Assembly (NCBI RefSeq): GCF_017502485.1
Contig: NZ_JAFVUX010000025.1
Span: 1-56,983, forward strand
Direction of reading: 5' to 3'
From: Helicobacter sp.
GTDB taxonomy: Bacteria > Campylobacterota > Campylobacteria > Campylobacterales > Helicobacteraceae
Length of the DNA: 56,983 nt
In this document: positions 26,494 through 36,482 of the stretch, piece after piece
How the letters are laid out: each line of letters starts with the position of its first letter
Numbering within the stretch: the stretch's first letter is position 1
Program-made: the position numbers and the translations under genes
Notes under the pieces: model-generated
What the model was told of the DNA's origin: nothing
The model's input: only the letters and a program-made list of their open reading frames with translations
Database searches by the model: none

Positions 26494-28644
26494 CTAGGGC
26501 TGTGGTTCTTGCGTGTAGAACATCTCTCGCCCTAAGAACTCTCCTTTACCTAAATTTTGGTTGAAATACGGCGTCATCGGGCGCGCTTCATATAAAATCG
26601 CTCGTGCATTTTCATTTGGCATATCAAAGCGCACATACTCTAGCACGCCTAGATCACTCACTTTCTCTTGCACATACACTTCACGCACTTTAGGATACTC
26701 AAGTATCCCCCATTTATCGTGGCGATAGAGGTTGGGGACACTAATTAGGCTAAAAAGCATAAAGCCCCCCACAAGCCACCTTGCACTAAGCTTTTGCCAC
26801 ATAAGCCCTACAAGTAACACCCCCCACACGATCACAAACATCTGCCTACCATTCATAAACATCGGCACACACGCTAGCACAAAGCCAAGTGCCAGCCACA
26901 AAGAGCCAGCCCTATATGCTTGACTTAACACATAGGCAAACAAAACGCTAAGCAAAGGGATCAAATACACCATACCAAAGCGTGGGTCAGGTCCAGCAAA
27001 AAACCAATACAACACCCCTATAACAATACACACAAACACCAAGCCAAAGCCACTCACGCGCCTGCGTGTGGAGAGTCTAGCCAAAAGCGCGAAGCTAGAG
27101 CTGATAAAAAAGCTATAAACAAAATATTTGAAGTAGCTAAAGTAGCGCGTCTTCATACTAAACCACTCCACCATCCACGCAGAGTCTGCTAGCACTTCGT
27201 GGCAGTTTTTAAGCGGTGCACGCGCCCAGCTCATAATCCAGCACACTTCATTTTGTCGCATTTGCTCACTCACTGCCCAAGGTAAGCTTTGGATATAGCC
27301 AATGCTTGCAGGATAAGCGATCATACCTGAAGTAGCTAGCCCTTTAAGCACCCAAGGTAGCACAAGAAGTGTGCTAAAGCCACTTAAGCCCAAAAGCCCA
27401 AGGGCGAAAGATTTAGATAGAATCTGTCTTTTATACACAAGCACAAAGCATAGGGCTACGGCTAGGATTAGGGCGAAGTTGGCAATTTTTACCATTGTGG
27501 CAAAGAGAGCAAAGAGAAAGAGTAGATAAAATAGTGGGATAGTCTCTTTGTCATTGTAAGCATTCTTATCCATGTGGTAATCCACAGAATCCACCGCATT
27601 TGCTCTAGAATCCGCTTTTGTGTTATGCATTTGCCACGACGCTGCTGACGCAGTGTCTCGCAATGACGATGAGCTAGAATCGGAGCTTTGTGTGTTTTTT
27701 AGTGCAACTTGCTCGCGGTGGGATTTGGGTGATAAAAATGGGGCTTTGCAAGGTGAGTCAAAGGCGCACACTTGGGCGTGCGTAACTGCAGACTCGCCGC
27801 AGTAATCGCCATTTTTAGCCCCAAAGCCTACGCGCCCTTGACTACCCGAAGCCAAATCCATTATATACAAGAGAGTCGCAAAGATTGCTACTCCAAACAC
27901 TGCCCCCACTCCCTCCACATACAGCCCCATAAACTCACCCCATTTCAAAATAAACGGAAATGGCATAAGCGCGCAGATGATAAAAAGCTCATAGAATCTA
28001 GTCGTGCGGTTTTGCAGTAAGCGCATAAAAGCCCAAAACGCGCTAAAAAGGAGACTAAAATACATCACTTCATTACCCACGAAGCTACGCAAGTGCGGAA
28101 TAATCTGTGAGACATCAGTAAGCGCATAGAAGCCATAAATCAAGCCATTGTATCCCAAGCGTGTATGGACATTACCTAGCCCAAAGACTAGCGGAGACTC
28201 TTGTATCCACGAGACAATTTGTATATGGTAATTCACACTATCGCCCACAGAATCACTAAGCGTGCTTAAAGGTAGCAATACAAGCAACGCAAGCACAGCA
28301 CTAAAGGCTACTTGCTTATACCCAAATCCTGCCACAAATGCCCTAAGTTCAAAACCAAAGAGTATAAGCCCAAGCAGAGCTACCACCACGCTCACCCACC
28401 CCCATAGCGGAAAAAACAAATGCCACACCGAGACAAAAAACATAAGCGCAAAGCCCCCAGCTATAAATGCCAGTAAGCTTGCAAGAGCTAGTGAGTCGCC
28501 AAGCAAGCTCCCAAAGATCAAATACCGCTTGCGCACTAGCTTTAAAAACCACATCCCATAGCCATACACCGCTAAAATCCACACACAAAGCACCAAGGCT
28601 ATACTGCCATTTATCACGCTAATATGTAAAAGCTTTTCTATCAT
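26494..28644 (-). CDS. Large polytopic membrane protein with repeat-encoded loop
   Basis: 716 residues with more than ten membrane helices. A periplasmic segment SDSVGDSVNYHIQIVSWIQE and HTRLGYNGLIYGFYALTD follow the third or fourth helix; this pattern recalls the LIC_10190 family of membrane proteins in glycan loci, possibly GT-C enzymes, but I am not certain. Residues about 272-362 (27540-27860) are dispersed-repeat sequence (AVTHAQVCAFDSPCKAPFL) forming an extra loop between two helices. The C-terminal 90 residues form a soluble tail. RBS AAAGG precedes ATG 28644; GT2 ends 28 bases upstream. Confidence 0.65.
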   Translation of the reverse strand: MIEKLLHISVINGSIALVLCVWILAVYGYGMWFLKLVRKRYLIFGSLLGDSLALASLLAFIAGGFALMFFVSVWHLFFPLWGWVSVVVALLGLILFGFELRAFVAGFGYKQVAFSAVLALLVLLPLSTLSDSVGDSVNYHIQIVSWIQESPLVFGLGNVHTRLGYNGLIYGFYALTDVSQIIPHLRSFVGNEVMYFSLLFSAFWAFMRLLQNRTTRFYELFIICALMPFPFILKWGEFMGLYVEGVGAVFGVAIFATLLYIMDLASGSQGRVGFGAKNGDYCGESAVTHAQVCAFDSPCKAPFLSPKSHREQVALKNTQSSDSSSSSLRDTASAASWQMHNTKADSRANAVDSVDYHMDKNAYNDKETIPLFYLLFLFALFATMVKIANFALILAVALCFVLVYKRQILSKSFALGLLGLSGFSTLLVLPWVLKGLATSGMIAYPASIGYIQSLPWAVSEQMRQNEVCWIMSWARAPLKNCHEVLADSAWMVEWFSMKTRYFSYFKYFVYSFFISSSFALLARLSTRRRVSGFGLVFVCIVIGVLYWFFAGPDPRFGMVYLIPLLSVLFAYVLSQAYRAGSLWLALGFVLACVPMFMNGRQMFVIVWGVLLVGLMWQKLSARWLVGGFMLFSLISVPNLYRHDKWGILEYPKVREVYVQEKVSDLGVLEYVRFDMPNENARAILYEARPMTPYFNQNLGKGEFLGREMFYTQEPQP
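27540..27860 (-). repeat. In-frame repeat mosaic in the large membrane protein
   Basis: Joins a TCATTGYAAG/TGGTAATCCAC segment, TTGCCACGACGCTG...CTCGCAATGACGA, and the GATAAAAATGGGGCTTTGCA repeat (27729 onwards). It encodes about 90 extra residues between membrane helices. Confidence 0.8.
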
Positions 28645-28672
28645 CGCTATGCCTTTGTAATGTTATGTATGC

Positions 28673-29547
28673 CTAATACTTGAAGCGATATTTGCAAATC
28701 GCCCATAACGCGCGGAAGCCATCTTTTAGCCCTATTTTTTTACCCTCTTCATAAGTCCTGCCATAGTAGCTTATACCCACCTCATAGATTCTAATGCCCT
28801 TTATTTTGGCGATTTTTGCCGTGATTTCAGGCTCAAAGCCAAAGCGATTTTCTTCTATAGTGATAGCTTGTATAATTTCACGCTTAAAAACCTTGTAGCA
28901 AGTCTCCATATCAGTCAGATTTAGATTTGTCATCATATTTGAAAGCAGTGTCAAAAACCCATTAGCCATTCTATGCCAAAAGTAAAGTACTCGGTGGGAT
29001 TCTCCACTCACAAACCTTGAGCCAAACACCACATCAGCCACACCCTTTTCAAATGGAGCTAGAAGCTTTGGATACTCATTTGGGTCGTATTCTAAATCCG
29101 CATCTTGGATAAGCACAATATCCCCACTCGCCTTTGCTATGCCTGTGCGAAGTGCTGCACCTTTGCCTTGATTTTTCTTATGATAGAGAATGTGTAAAGA
29201 GCAGTTTTCTTGGCTAGGCTGAAGTGTGGCTAGAATCTCCCTTGTGCCATCGCTACTGCAATCATCAATAATGATAATTTCTTTATGATAGGGGATTTTC
29301 ACGCTTTGCACAGCTTGTAAAATATCTGCAATCGTGGATTTTTCATTAAAGCAGGGAATGATAATGGAGATGGATGAAAACGCAGAGCTAGAATCTAGCT
29401 TGTTAGATTCTGGGTTTGAGCTTATGGATTGCCACGCCACTGCTGGCGCAGCGTCTTGTAATGATGAGTAGGAGGCTTGACTTTCTTCTTCTATCTTAGT
29501 GAGTAGTTGCCCCCCCCCCCCCCGTTTTGTGCTGGTAGCTCTTGCAT
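28673..29547 (-). CDS. Family 2 glycosyltransferase (polyprenyl-phosphate type), phase-variable, out of frame here
   Basis: The catalytic part resembles DPM1/GtrB-type enzymes that charge undecaprenyl phosphate with a sugar: [42 protein letters not shown] (metal-binding DxD) and [13 protein letters not shown] place the start at ATG 29547 with AAAGGAGAG upstream. After seven codons (QELPAQN) it enters a 14-G tract and terminates soon after. With 12 or 15 Gs the frame continues [19 protein letters not shown] into the enzyme, giving about 290 residues. A GTG at 29438-29440 is the only later candidate start and lacks an RBS. It should pair with the GtrA-like protein. Confidence 0.85.
29510..29523 (-). 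repeat. Poly-G tract (minus strand), G14, off state
   Basis: Fourteen C on the plus strand, between the start codon of the GT2 gene and its catalytic domain. Flanks AAAAC-G14-CAACTACT resemble those at 25720. Confidence 0.93.
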
Positions 29548-29626
29548 ACTCTCTCCTTTACATATCAAGCCTTAGGACCGATAAAAGCGCAGATTATAGC
29601 AGATTTTACTGACAAACTTCTAGCTC

Positions 29627-31159
29627 TTAGAAATTTTTAAGCTCCAAATCCTGCCATATCTCTTCTGGTGCGCTAGACTCTGCTGGCATAGGTAGGGGGC
29701 TAAACTCTGGGCTTTGAGACTTGTTTGCAGAGCTTTGCTCTTGTGTGGCAGAGTCCTTAGGGGCTTTGGGACTATCTTTTTTAGATTCTAGCTCTTCTTT
29801 GATGGGCTTTGACTTTTTGCTAGGATGTTTGGTGTGCTTTTGCGCTAGATCTCTTAAATACAAGGCAAGCGACTCTGCTACAAGCTTGTAGCCATAAGGC
29901 GTTAAATGCACATCAGGCTTGGAGAGAGCCTGCGTGATCCACTTTTGCTTCCCGCCGCTCTCATCAATTAGTTCTTGCATATCAAAATACAGCGTGCTCT
30001 CATCTTTAGCCAGCTCTCTTGTAGCTTGGCGCACGCTTTCATAGCTTTTGCTTTGGGTATAAGTGCCATTTTTTTGCTTGATACGCACTTGTGGCGCGCC
30101 TAGTAGAAGGATACTCGCTTTTGGCTGGACCTTGCGCAGGGTGCGAATAAGCTCAGCGAAGTTTTGCTTATAAAGCTTGGTGTTAATGGTGCTAGAAATC
30201 GCGTCATTTGAGCCATAGGATAATATGATTAGATCAAGATCAAGTCTGCCTAGCTCCTCTTGCCAGAGCTCCTGCTCCCATTTGAGATATATATCACTGC
30301 GCGCGCCATTTATGCCAAGATTTATCACATAGCTGTCATTTTGCTTGCTAATGATATAGCCTCCTAGCATTGCATTAGGCAGTAAGGATTCTATGCGAAT
30401 GGGGAAGCGCAGTGACATAGGCTCGCTAATGTGCCATTTATCCGCCTTTTTCGCCCCAAGCCGCTTGGATTTGCCACTGGAATCTTTAATGACAAATGCC
30501 CCCAAAGTGCTAGGGGCTTTAAACACAAAGCGCGTGCTGAAGTCTTGATTGTCTTTAGAAAAGTTGAGCGAAAGTTTGATAAATGCACCCTCTACTTTAG
30601 CTCGCGCGATAATCCCGCCTAGTGGATAGCTAGTTGCATTATCCTTGCGCGAGTTGATGATCTCAAAGCTTTTATGCTGGTAGTGCGTAAGAAGATTTTG
30701 GTGAAATGCTGGGAAAATGGGATAAGCAAAGCCGATAGAATCCACTCTCATAAACCGCTCGCGTAACACGCGCGGGATAAAGTCCCCTGCGATATGAGAA
30801 TCACCAAATACCACGATTCTTAGCCCCAAATCCTTAGTGCGTGCCTGTGCCTCTTCCACAAGCTTATAAGCTAGATATGGGAAATTCTCTTCGCCAAAGT
30901 TAGTAAGCTTGCCCTTTTTTGCCATAGAGTCTAGCACACTTTGGACTGGGAGCTTGGGTAAGGGCTTTGATGGCTTTTTTTTAGACCCTTTGGCTTGTGG
31001 CTTGGATTTAGCGGGGGTGGGCTTTGCCTGCGCGACTTTGGCTTGAGTGGATTTTGGCTTGGCTTGGGTTTCTAAGCTTTGTGTATTGGCTAGGGCGATA
31101 AAGCTAGGAGTGATGATAAACGCACAAAGTGTGCAAAAGAGTAGGAGCTTAGTCATCAT
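29627..31159 (-). CDS. ape1: Peptidoglycan O-acetylesterase (SGNH), Ape1-like
   Basis: 510 residues from the ATG at 31159, which overlaps the preceding gene. A signal peptide (LLLFCTLCAFIITPSFIALA) is followed by a Lys/Pro/Ala-rich linker to about residue 75. The SGNH domain has VVFGDSHIAGDF (nucleophile Ser), a CBM35-like insert, ILSYGSNDA (block III) and KPDVHLTPYGY (Asp/His). Ape1 removes O-acetyl groups from MurNAc so lytic transglycosylases can act, as shown in Campylobacter jejuni. The patA-patB-ape1 order supports this. The C-terminal 80 residues are Lys/Ser/Pro-rich and probably disordered. Confidence 0.83.
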   Translation of the reverse strand: MMTKLLLFCTLCAFIITPSFIALANTQSLETQAKPKSTQAKVAQAKPTPAKSKPQAKGSKKKPSKPLPKLPVQSVLDSMAKKGKLTNFGEENFPYLAYKLVEEAQARTKDLGLRIVVFGDSHIAGDFIPRVLRERFMRVDSIGFAYPIFPAFHQNLLTHYQHKSFEIINSRKDNATSYPLGGIIARAKVEGAFIKLSLNFSKDNQDFSTRFVFKAPSTLGAFVIKDSSGKSKRLGAKKADKWHISEPMSLRFPIRIESLLPNAMLGGYIISKQNDSYVINLGINGARSDIYLKWEQELWQEELGRLDLDLIILSYGSNDAISSTINTKLYKQNFAELIRTLRKVQPKASILLLGAPQVRIKQKNGTYTQSKSYESVRQATRELAKDESTLYFDMQELIDESGGKQKWITQALSKPDVHLTPYGYKLVAESLALYLRDLAQKHTKHPSKKSKPIKEELESKKDSPKAPKDSATQEQSSANKSQSPEFSPLPMPAESSAPEEIWQDLELKNF

Positions 31160-32315
31160 TGCTATAAAATGGCAGAATTGGAGCTTCTTGCAATTCAGCT
31201 TGCACGCTAGGCAGTGCGTGGCTAAAATCCAGCTCAGCTTGACTTTCTTCTTCAAGGATTCTAGGATTTGCGGTGAAGTTGTGGGGGTTTTGCAAAAATT
31301 GGGGCAAGCTAGCAGAATCCCTATCCGTGCCTTTCATAAAATTTTCAATCTTGTCAAACCGCCCACCCAAATCCGCATCCTCCTCCCTCTCTATCACTTC
31401 TAGTCGCTCTAGCAGTAGTCTCCCTAAAGCCCTAGACCCTTCTCCGCTAAAGTGGATTCCATCATTTGCACGGAGCTTCACACTCGTGCCAGCTTGCGTT
31501 TTGCCATAGGCGGTATATACTCCCTCAGGTGCTAGAGTGGTATTTGATGGCAAAAATACTGCCTTATAGCTCGCTACTTCTCTAGCATACAGAGTGTTTA
31601 AAAACTCTAGCTTGGCATTAAGGCTAAGCTTTTTGACAATGGGAGCTTCATACCACACAACAATGGCATTATGCGCATTTGCAGTTTCTAAAATCTCCCT
31701 AATGCGCGCGCTATAAATCTCCACCCACTCATGGCTAGCGTACTTGATCTTAGGCATATTGTAGGGATCATTTGCGCCCACCATAATCACCACGACCTTA
31801 ATATGTGGATTTTTAGCAAAGGCATCTTTAAGCGTCTTATTCCAATCAAAAAAATCCACATAAGTAAGCCCTGTGCTTTGCTTAGCTATATCAATCACGC
31901 TAAATCCGCGCTTTTTAAGCTCCCTGCCAAGCGTCATACCAACCCCTTGCATCAAAGAGTCCCCGATAAACAAAAAGGTAGATTCTGGCTCTAGGATAAT
32001 ACGCCCCTCTTGTGTGATAATCGGGTAGATCACCTGCTCTTGCTGTGCTGTCTCTGGCTCTTGCTCTATCTCTTCTAACTCAAGGCTAAAATCTTGCACG
32101 CTTAGTGCTAGCTCTTCTTTAGATGGGAAAAGCCGCGCGCGTATAGAATCTAGCACACGCGCTGGAGTCGCTAGCGCGTAAAGCACAGGCGATCTAGGGT
32201 CAAAGGGCGTGGTGTGGTATTTTTGCTCGATATAAGAAAGCACGCTTTTATTCATCACTGCAAGCACAAACACAAAACCTAGCACCAGCGTTAAAAAAAA
32301 CTCATAAATACGCAT
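31149..32315 (-). CDS. patB: PatB-like SGNH (DUF459-type) protein
   Basis: 388 residues. One N-terminal membrane helix (FFLTLVLGFVFVLAVM) is followed by a periplasmic SGNH domain: FLFIGDSLMQGVGM (Ser), VVIMVGANDPYN (block III) and LRANDGIHFSGEG (Asp/His). By position and family it should be PatB, which transfers acetyl from PatA to MurNAc O-6. The start is ATG 32315, overlapping the patA stop (TGATG). The last 60 residues include a repeat-derived tail (SLPQFLQNPHNFTANPRILEEESQ, 31240-31375). A few neighbouring glycan loci also use DUF459 proteins, so PatB is likely rather than proven. Confidence 0.78.
   Translation of the reverse strand: MRIYEFFLTLVLGFVFVLAVMNKSVLSYIEQKYHTTPFDPRSPVLYALATPARVLDSIRARLFPSKEELALSVQDFSLELEEIEQEPETAQQEQVIYPIITQEGRIILEPESTFLFIGDSLMQGVGMTLGRELKKRGFSVIDIAKQSTGLTYVDFFDWNKTLKDAFAKNPHIKVVVIMVGANDPYNMPKIKYASHEWVEIYSARIREILETANAHNAIVVWYEAPIVKKLSLNAKLEFLNTLYAREVASYKAVFLPSNTTLAPEGVYTAYGKTQAGTSVKLRANDGIHFSGEGSRALGRLLLERLEVIEREEDADLGGRFDKIENFMKGTDRDSASLPQFLQNPHNFTANPRILEEESQAELDFSHALPSVQAELQEAPILPFYSNDD
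31240..31375 (+). repeat. Diverged dispersed repeat in the patB-like C-terminus
   Basis: GGATTCTAGGATTTGCGGTG...GTGCCTTTCATAAAATTTTC aligns with the repeat at 8662-8791 with substitutions; translated on the minus strand. Confidence 0.65.
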
Positions 32316-33748
32316 CAAAACCCCGCGTAAATAAAGTTTGGAATCCCATCAGGCATTAGGCAAAAGACCACCACAAACACAATCCCCAGCATAATAGGCT
32401 TTAAGATATTTGGGATTTTGTAGAGATAAAAAACACATCGTCGCAAAAGACTCTCACACAACGGATAGAGAGCAAAAAGCACAAAACCCACTGCTAGAAG
32501 CACCATCTCACGCAAGTGGATAGGCTGGGAGAAATTCTCCACAAACGCTCCCAAAAACGCCATAGAATCACCAAAGTCCTTGTAGCAGAAAAACACCCAC
32601 GCAAATGTTACAAAGCAAAAGGTGCAAAATCTTGCCACAAAGCTCGCAAGCGCGCCACTGCCAAATCCAAGCCCCAAAGCTCGCAAGCTATTGAGCCACA
32701 CTAGCCCTAGCCCGTGTAGCACCCCCCAGATAAGGAAATTGATGGTATTGCCATGCCAAATACCGGATAAGACAAATGCCACCATCACAGCAAGCTGCGC
32801 GCGCCAAAATCCGTGCCTAGAACCACCTAGTGGGATATAGACAAAATCACGGATAAAGGTCGATAAGCTTATATGCCACCGCTCCCAAAAATCCTTAAGA
32901 TTGCGCGCCATATATGGCATATTGAAGTTTGGTGGGAGGCTAAAGCCTAGCATTAGCGCAAATGCACACACAAGATTGACATACCCACTAAAATCGCAAT
33001 AAATCTGCACACTATAACCAAAGATCCCAAGAAGCAACTCTAGAACATTGTAGTTAAGTGGGTTGCGCAAGATGGACTCTGTGTATTCTTGTACATAAGT
33101 GGCGATTAAGACCTTTTTCACAATCCCAAAGAGCAAAAGCGTGATGATGAGATTCGCACTCTTGCTCTGCCACAATCGCAAAGACTTTAGCTGAGAGAAG
33201 AAAAAATCACTCCGCATAATGGGTCCAGCAATGATAGTGGGAAAAAATGAGAGATAAATAGCAAGATTAGGCAGGGACTCTAGTTTGGGATTAATGATAT
33301 AGACATAATCACTTGGCGCGTGCTTCGCCTGATAGATTGCCACAAGATAGGTGATAGAAGCAAAGCTATAAAAGCTAAGCCCCAAAGGTAGCAAAATATC
33401 CATATCGATAAAATCTAGCCCAAAAAAACGCAAGAGATTTTCAAAGCCATCTTTAAAACTGGCAAAATACTTAAAAAAACTAAGATTACATAACACCAGC
33501 GCAATAGCAGTTAGTAGCCCCGCTCTGCCACTGCTCTCACTGCTAGCTATCATAAAGCTAGCTCCAAAAATAAAAAGCGTGTAAAGCCCTAGCACCAGCG
33601 CGAAATAAAAGCTCCCAAACCACCATAAAATCGCATAATTGAAGATGAGCAACAGAGTATTTTGCCACTCTAGGTGCTTATGCAAGCACCAATATGCGAC
33701 AAAAAATGTAGCAAAAATCAGTCCAAACTCTATGGAGAAAAAAAACAT
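32315..33748 (-). CDS. patA: MBOAT O-acyltransferase, PatA-like
   Basis: 477 residues, about 11-12 membrane helices, family MBOAT/AlgI. Signatures: SFYSFASITYLVAIY, FFPTIIAGPIMR, YCDFSGYVNLV, FWERWHISLSTFIRDFVYIPLGGSR and the catalytic His in FVLSGIWHGNT. PatA passes acetyl groups from the cytoplasm to the periplasm for peptidoglycan O-acetylation by PatB; in H. pylori the similar gene is annotated algI. It heads the patA-patB-ape1 operon with coupled stops and starts. The full-length family is present with no inserts. Confidence 0.87.
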   Translation of the reverse strand: MFFFSIEFGLIFATFFVAYWCLHKHLEWQNTLLLIFNYAILWWFGSFYFALVLGLYTLFIFGASFMIASSESSGRAGLLTAIALVLCNLSFFKYFASFKDGFENLLRFFGLDFIDMDILLPLGLSFYSFASITYLVAIYQAKHAPSDYVYIINPKLESLPNLAIYLSFFPTIIAGPIMRSDFFFSQLKSLRLWQSKSANLIITLLLFGIVKKVLIATYVQEYTESILRNPLNYNVLELLLGIFGYSVQIYCDFSGYVNLVCAFALMLGFSLPPNFNMPYMARNLKDFWERWHISLSTFIRDFVYIPLGGSRHGFWRAQLAVMVAFVLSGIWHGNTINFLIWGVLHGLGLVWLNSLRALGLGFGSGALASFVARFCTFCFVTFAWVFFCYKDFGDSMAFLGAFVENFSQPIHLREMVLLAVGFVLFALYPLCESLLRRCVFYLYKIPNILKPIMLGIVFVVVFCLMPDGIPNFIYAGF

Positions 33749-33850
33749 ACCGCTCCCACACCACTACACTAGAATCTAAAGCGAAGTATAGCAAAGCCTA
33801 GCTTAAGATGGCACTAGATTCTAGGGGCTGTGCATTGATAGAGTAGAGCC

Positions 33851-33884
33851 AACACGGGCTAGATTCTAGAATCTAGCCCGTGTT
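33851..33884. repeat. Perfect 34-bp palindrome
   Basis: Arms AACACGGGCTAGATTCT and AGAATCTAGCCCGTGTT meet with no loop, between divergent patA and the TonB receptor gene. The centre is the AGATTCTAGAATCT word. It could extrude as a cruciform or bind a dimeric protein; it is not placed as a terminator for either gene. Confidence 0.85.
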
Positions 33885-33934
33885 CATATCAGGAGATAAT
33901 GGTGTAGCTGCAGTGGCTACACGGATAATTTTAT

Positions 33935-33980
33935 ATAAATGAGAATGATATTTATTTTTTATAAATATTTAAGATAAAAT
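33935..33980 (+). promoter_or_regulatory. Fur-box-like operator and -10 of the TonB receptor
   Basis: ATAAATGAGAATGATATTTA (33935 onwards) resembles Fur sites (AATGANAATNAT-type) in a very AT-rich stretch; TAAAAT at 33975-33980 is a plausible -10, 55 bases before the start codon. Iron repression is therefore likely. Confidence 0.55.
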
Positions 33981-34034
33981 TAGGAACTATTACTATTTAA
34001 TAAACACTCGTAATCATCTAATAAGGATCTACAG

Positions 34035-36300
34035 ATGAAACCAAACCTTACTCTCTCACTCAGTGCGATTCTACTATACCTAGCTCAAAGTCTAGATGCT
34101 AACACCACATACACAGCCCAACCGCCACCACTAGGATCTAGCCAAAATACCCAAGAAGCAAACGAAGCTACAAACTCCACGCAAGCTTTAGATTCTTACA
34201 TGCTCAATCAAGTTAGCGCATTTGCTAGGAAAAATGCCCAGCTTGATAGCCTAAACCGCAATACCTACACCCTAGATAAATCCCAAATCATCGATAAAGG
34301 CTACACATCTAGCACTAATATATTCCAATATATGCCCTTTGTCTGGCTTAATGACACAGGGCTAGGGAGCAATATCGATCTACGCGCTCAAGGTACGCGC
34401 GCTAATACTTCTGTCCAAGTGCTAGTCAATGGTGTGCCATCAAATATGCTAGATTCTAGTCACGGTGTTACGCCCATTAACACACTTTCCCCTTACTCTA
34501 TAGAAACCATAGAGATTCTACCCGGCGGTGGAGCGGTGATATATGGCAATGGCACGCGTGGCGGGGTGGTGAGTATCACCACGCAACAACGCTATCAAAG
34601 CCTATTTTTATCCGCTGGAGTAAGTTATAGCAACATTATCGCTAGCACAGGTAACAATATCAATGCTGATGTAAAGCTTGGCACAAAGTTTAGAAGCGAT
34701 ACACGCACTCCCATCTATGTCTCTTTAGGCGCAGCCTATATCCATAGAGGCGGACCAAGAGCTGGTGATCTTACCCAAGGTGCGCAGGCAAATGGCTCTC
34801 TTGCCATAGATTTTAGCGATAAGGCGAGCCTAGATTTCAGCCTAGATTACTTTGCCGGGAGTATCAAAACAAGCCCGAATAATTCTTTCCAAATCACACC
34901 AAATCCTAGCAGAGATGACCGCACCAAGGCTGGCTATGGTAGCTTGCACAACATCCAGCATAGGCTTGATGCAAGCCTAGGGCTAGTGGCAAATCTCACT
35001 CAAAAATCCAAACTTGATGTGCGCACATTTTTCCACCTAAATCGCATTGATTATGTGGATTCAATCACTAATATCGCAAGCTTTTCTTATGGGAGAGCTT
35101 CTCTTGACAATGTAAGCGCGAATCAAAACAATTCATTCTTTGATGACAAAAAAGCAGGCGTGATTACCAAATACAACCTAAACCACACAAATGGACGCTT
35201 CATAGCAGGGCTAGAGTCTATCTACAATCGCGGAGATAGAACGATGAATCAGCATATTTTATGGGAAGGTTCAGTGCAAATGCAACCAATGACAGTTACC
35301 AAGTATGACCACACGATGAACATCCCATTTCAAGGGAGCAAGTAGAGTAATGCGGCTTTTATACTAGAAAAATATGATATTACCAAGCGGTTTTCACTCA
35401 CCAGTGGAGCGCGCTATGAGTGGGCTTACTATGACATTGATGTCAATTATGACTCTAAAATAAATATGAATATTTCTTCCCCCCCCCCCCATGGGGCGTC
35501 CTATGACGATCGTCTCTACTGCTAAAGGTAGCCTTAATAGCTCGCTACACAACTACGCTTATACGCTTACACCAAGCTATGCGTATAGCGACTCTGGCGC
35601 AGTGTATGTGAAGTATGAAAAGGGCTTTTTCTCTCCAAGTCCAAACTCTTTGCTAAAGCGTAATGGTCGTAGCTACACTACTACCAACTTGAAAAAAGAA
35701 GAACATCACACCATAGAAGCGGGGATTAAGGACTTTTTTGGCGACTTTTTGAGCCTATCTCTCAGCGCGTTTTACACCTTAACTACCAATGAATTCTACA
35801 CCATAGGCAATGCCCACTCCCTAGGGGGCGTAAGCTACAACAACTACGATTTCACACAGCGTGCTGGACTAGAGGTTTTCTCCCAGCAGTTTTTCTTCAA
35901 CGATCGACTCCACTTTAGCGAGAGTTTCACTTATATTGATGCAAGGATTTTAGAAGATAATGGTAGCAAGACAAACCGCACTATCCCCTATACGAGCAAC
36001 TACAAGATTACTTTAGGCGCGAGTCTCGCTCTAGGACGGCACTGGAATCTATGGACCCAGCACAGCTTTTTTGGCACGCAAAAAGACATTGTCGGCACAA
36101 AAATCCCCGCATATTCTCTAAGTGATTTGGGCGTGGAGGCAAAATATGGAGGCTTCTCTTTAAGTGCTGGGATGCGTAATGTGTTTAACACCTTTTATTA
36201 CAGCTATTACAATAGTGATAGATCTGATCCTATTGCGGGCTATGGATTTTTGATCGGAGTGGGTCGCACGCTATTTGTGCAGGGGCGTTATAGCTTTTAG
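34035..36300 (+). pseudogene. TonB-dependent outer-membrane receptor, interrupted
   Basis: Signal peptide, then a plug domain (residues about 60-180: QGTRANTSVQVLVNGVP, YSIETIEILPGGGAVIYGNGTRGGVVSI) and a beta-barrel ending in RTLFVQGRYSF with the C-terminal Phe. Full length would be about 750 residues. Two lesions are visible. A TAG at 35343-35345 ends the first part; the same frame then continues with barrel sequence (SNAAFILEKYDITKRFSLTSG). At 35479-35490 a 12-C tract shifts the frame (11 would fit), after which the barrel runs to 36300. The C tract alone could be phase variation, but the TAG makes this copy inactive. The upstream Fur-like site fits iron, haem or siderophore uptake. Confidence 0.87.
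35479..35490 (+). repeat. Poly-C contingency tract, C12
   Basis: Twelve C in the barrel region, the only tract here that is poly-C in the coding strand. Eleven would keep the frame. Confidence 0.9.
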
Positions 36301-36475
36301 CTTTTTAGATTCTCATTTTGCTTTGCAAATCCGCGAATAAGCGATGTTTCTTTAGAATCTAAGCAACATTGTCATTGCGAGCAAGTATGCTAGGCTTGCT
36401 CGCGGCAATTCACTTACATCTAGCTAGATACAGTAATAAAGCGTAGGCACAGTTTCTTTAGCAAAGGCAGCGCAC
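36301..36475 (+). repeat. Short repeat fragments before asnB
   Basis: GATGTTTCTTTAGAATCTAAGC, TCATTGCGAGCAAG and CACAGTTTCTTTAGCAAA fragments of the dispersed repeats. No gene. Confidence 0.65.
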
Positions 36476-36482
36476 AAAATTG

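Noticed and set aside
33902-33922. GTGTAGC/GCTACAC hairpin as a riboswitch or terminator
   Set aside because: Only a 7-bp stem upstream of both divergent genes, with no U tract and no known riboswitch motif.
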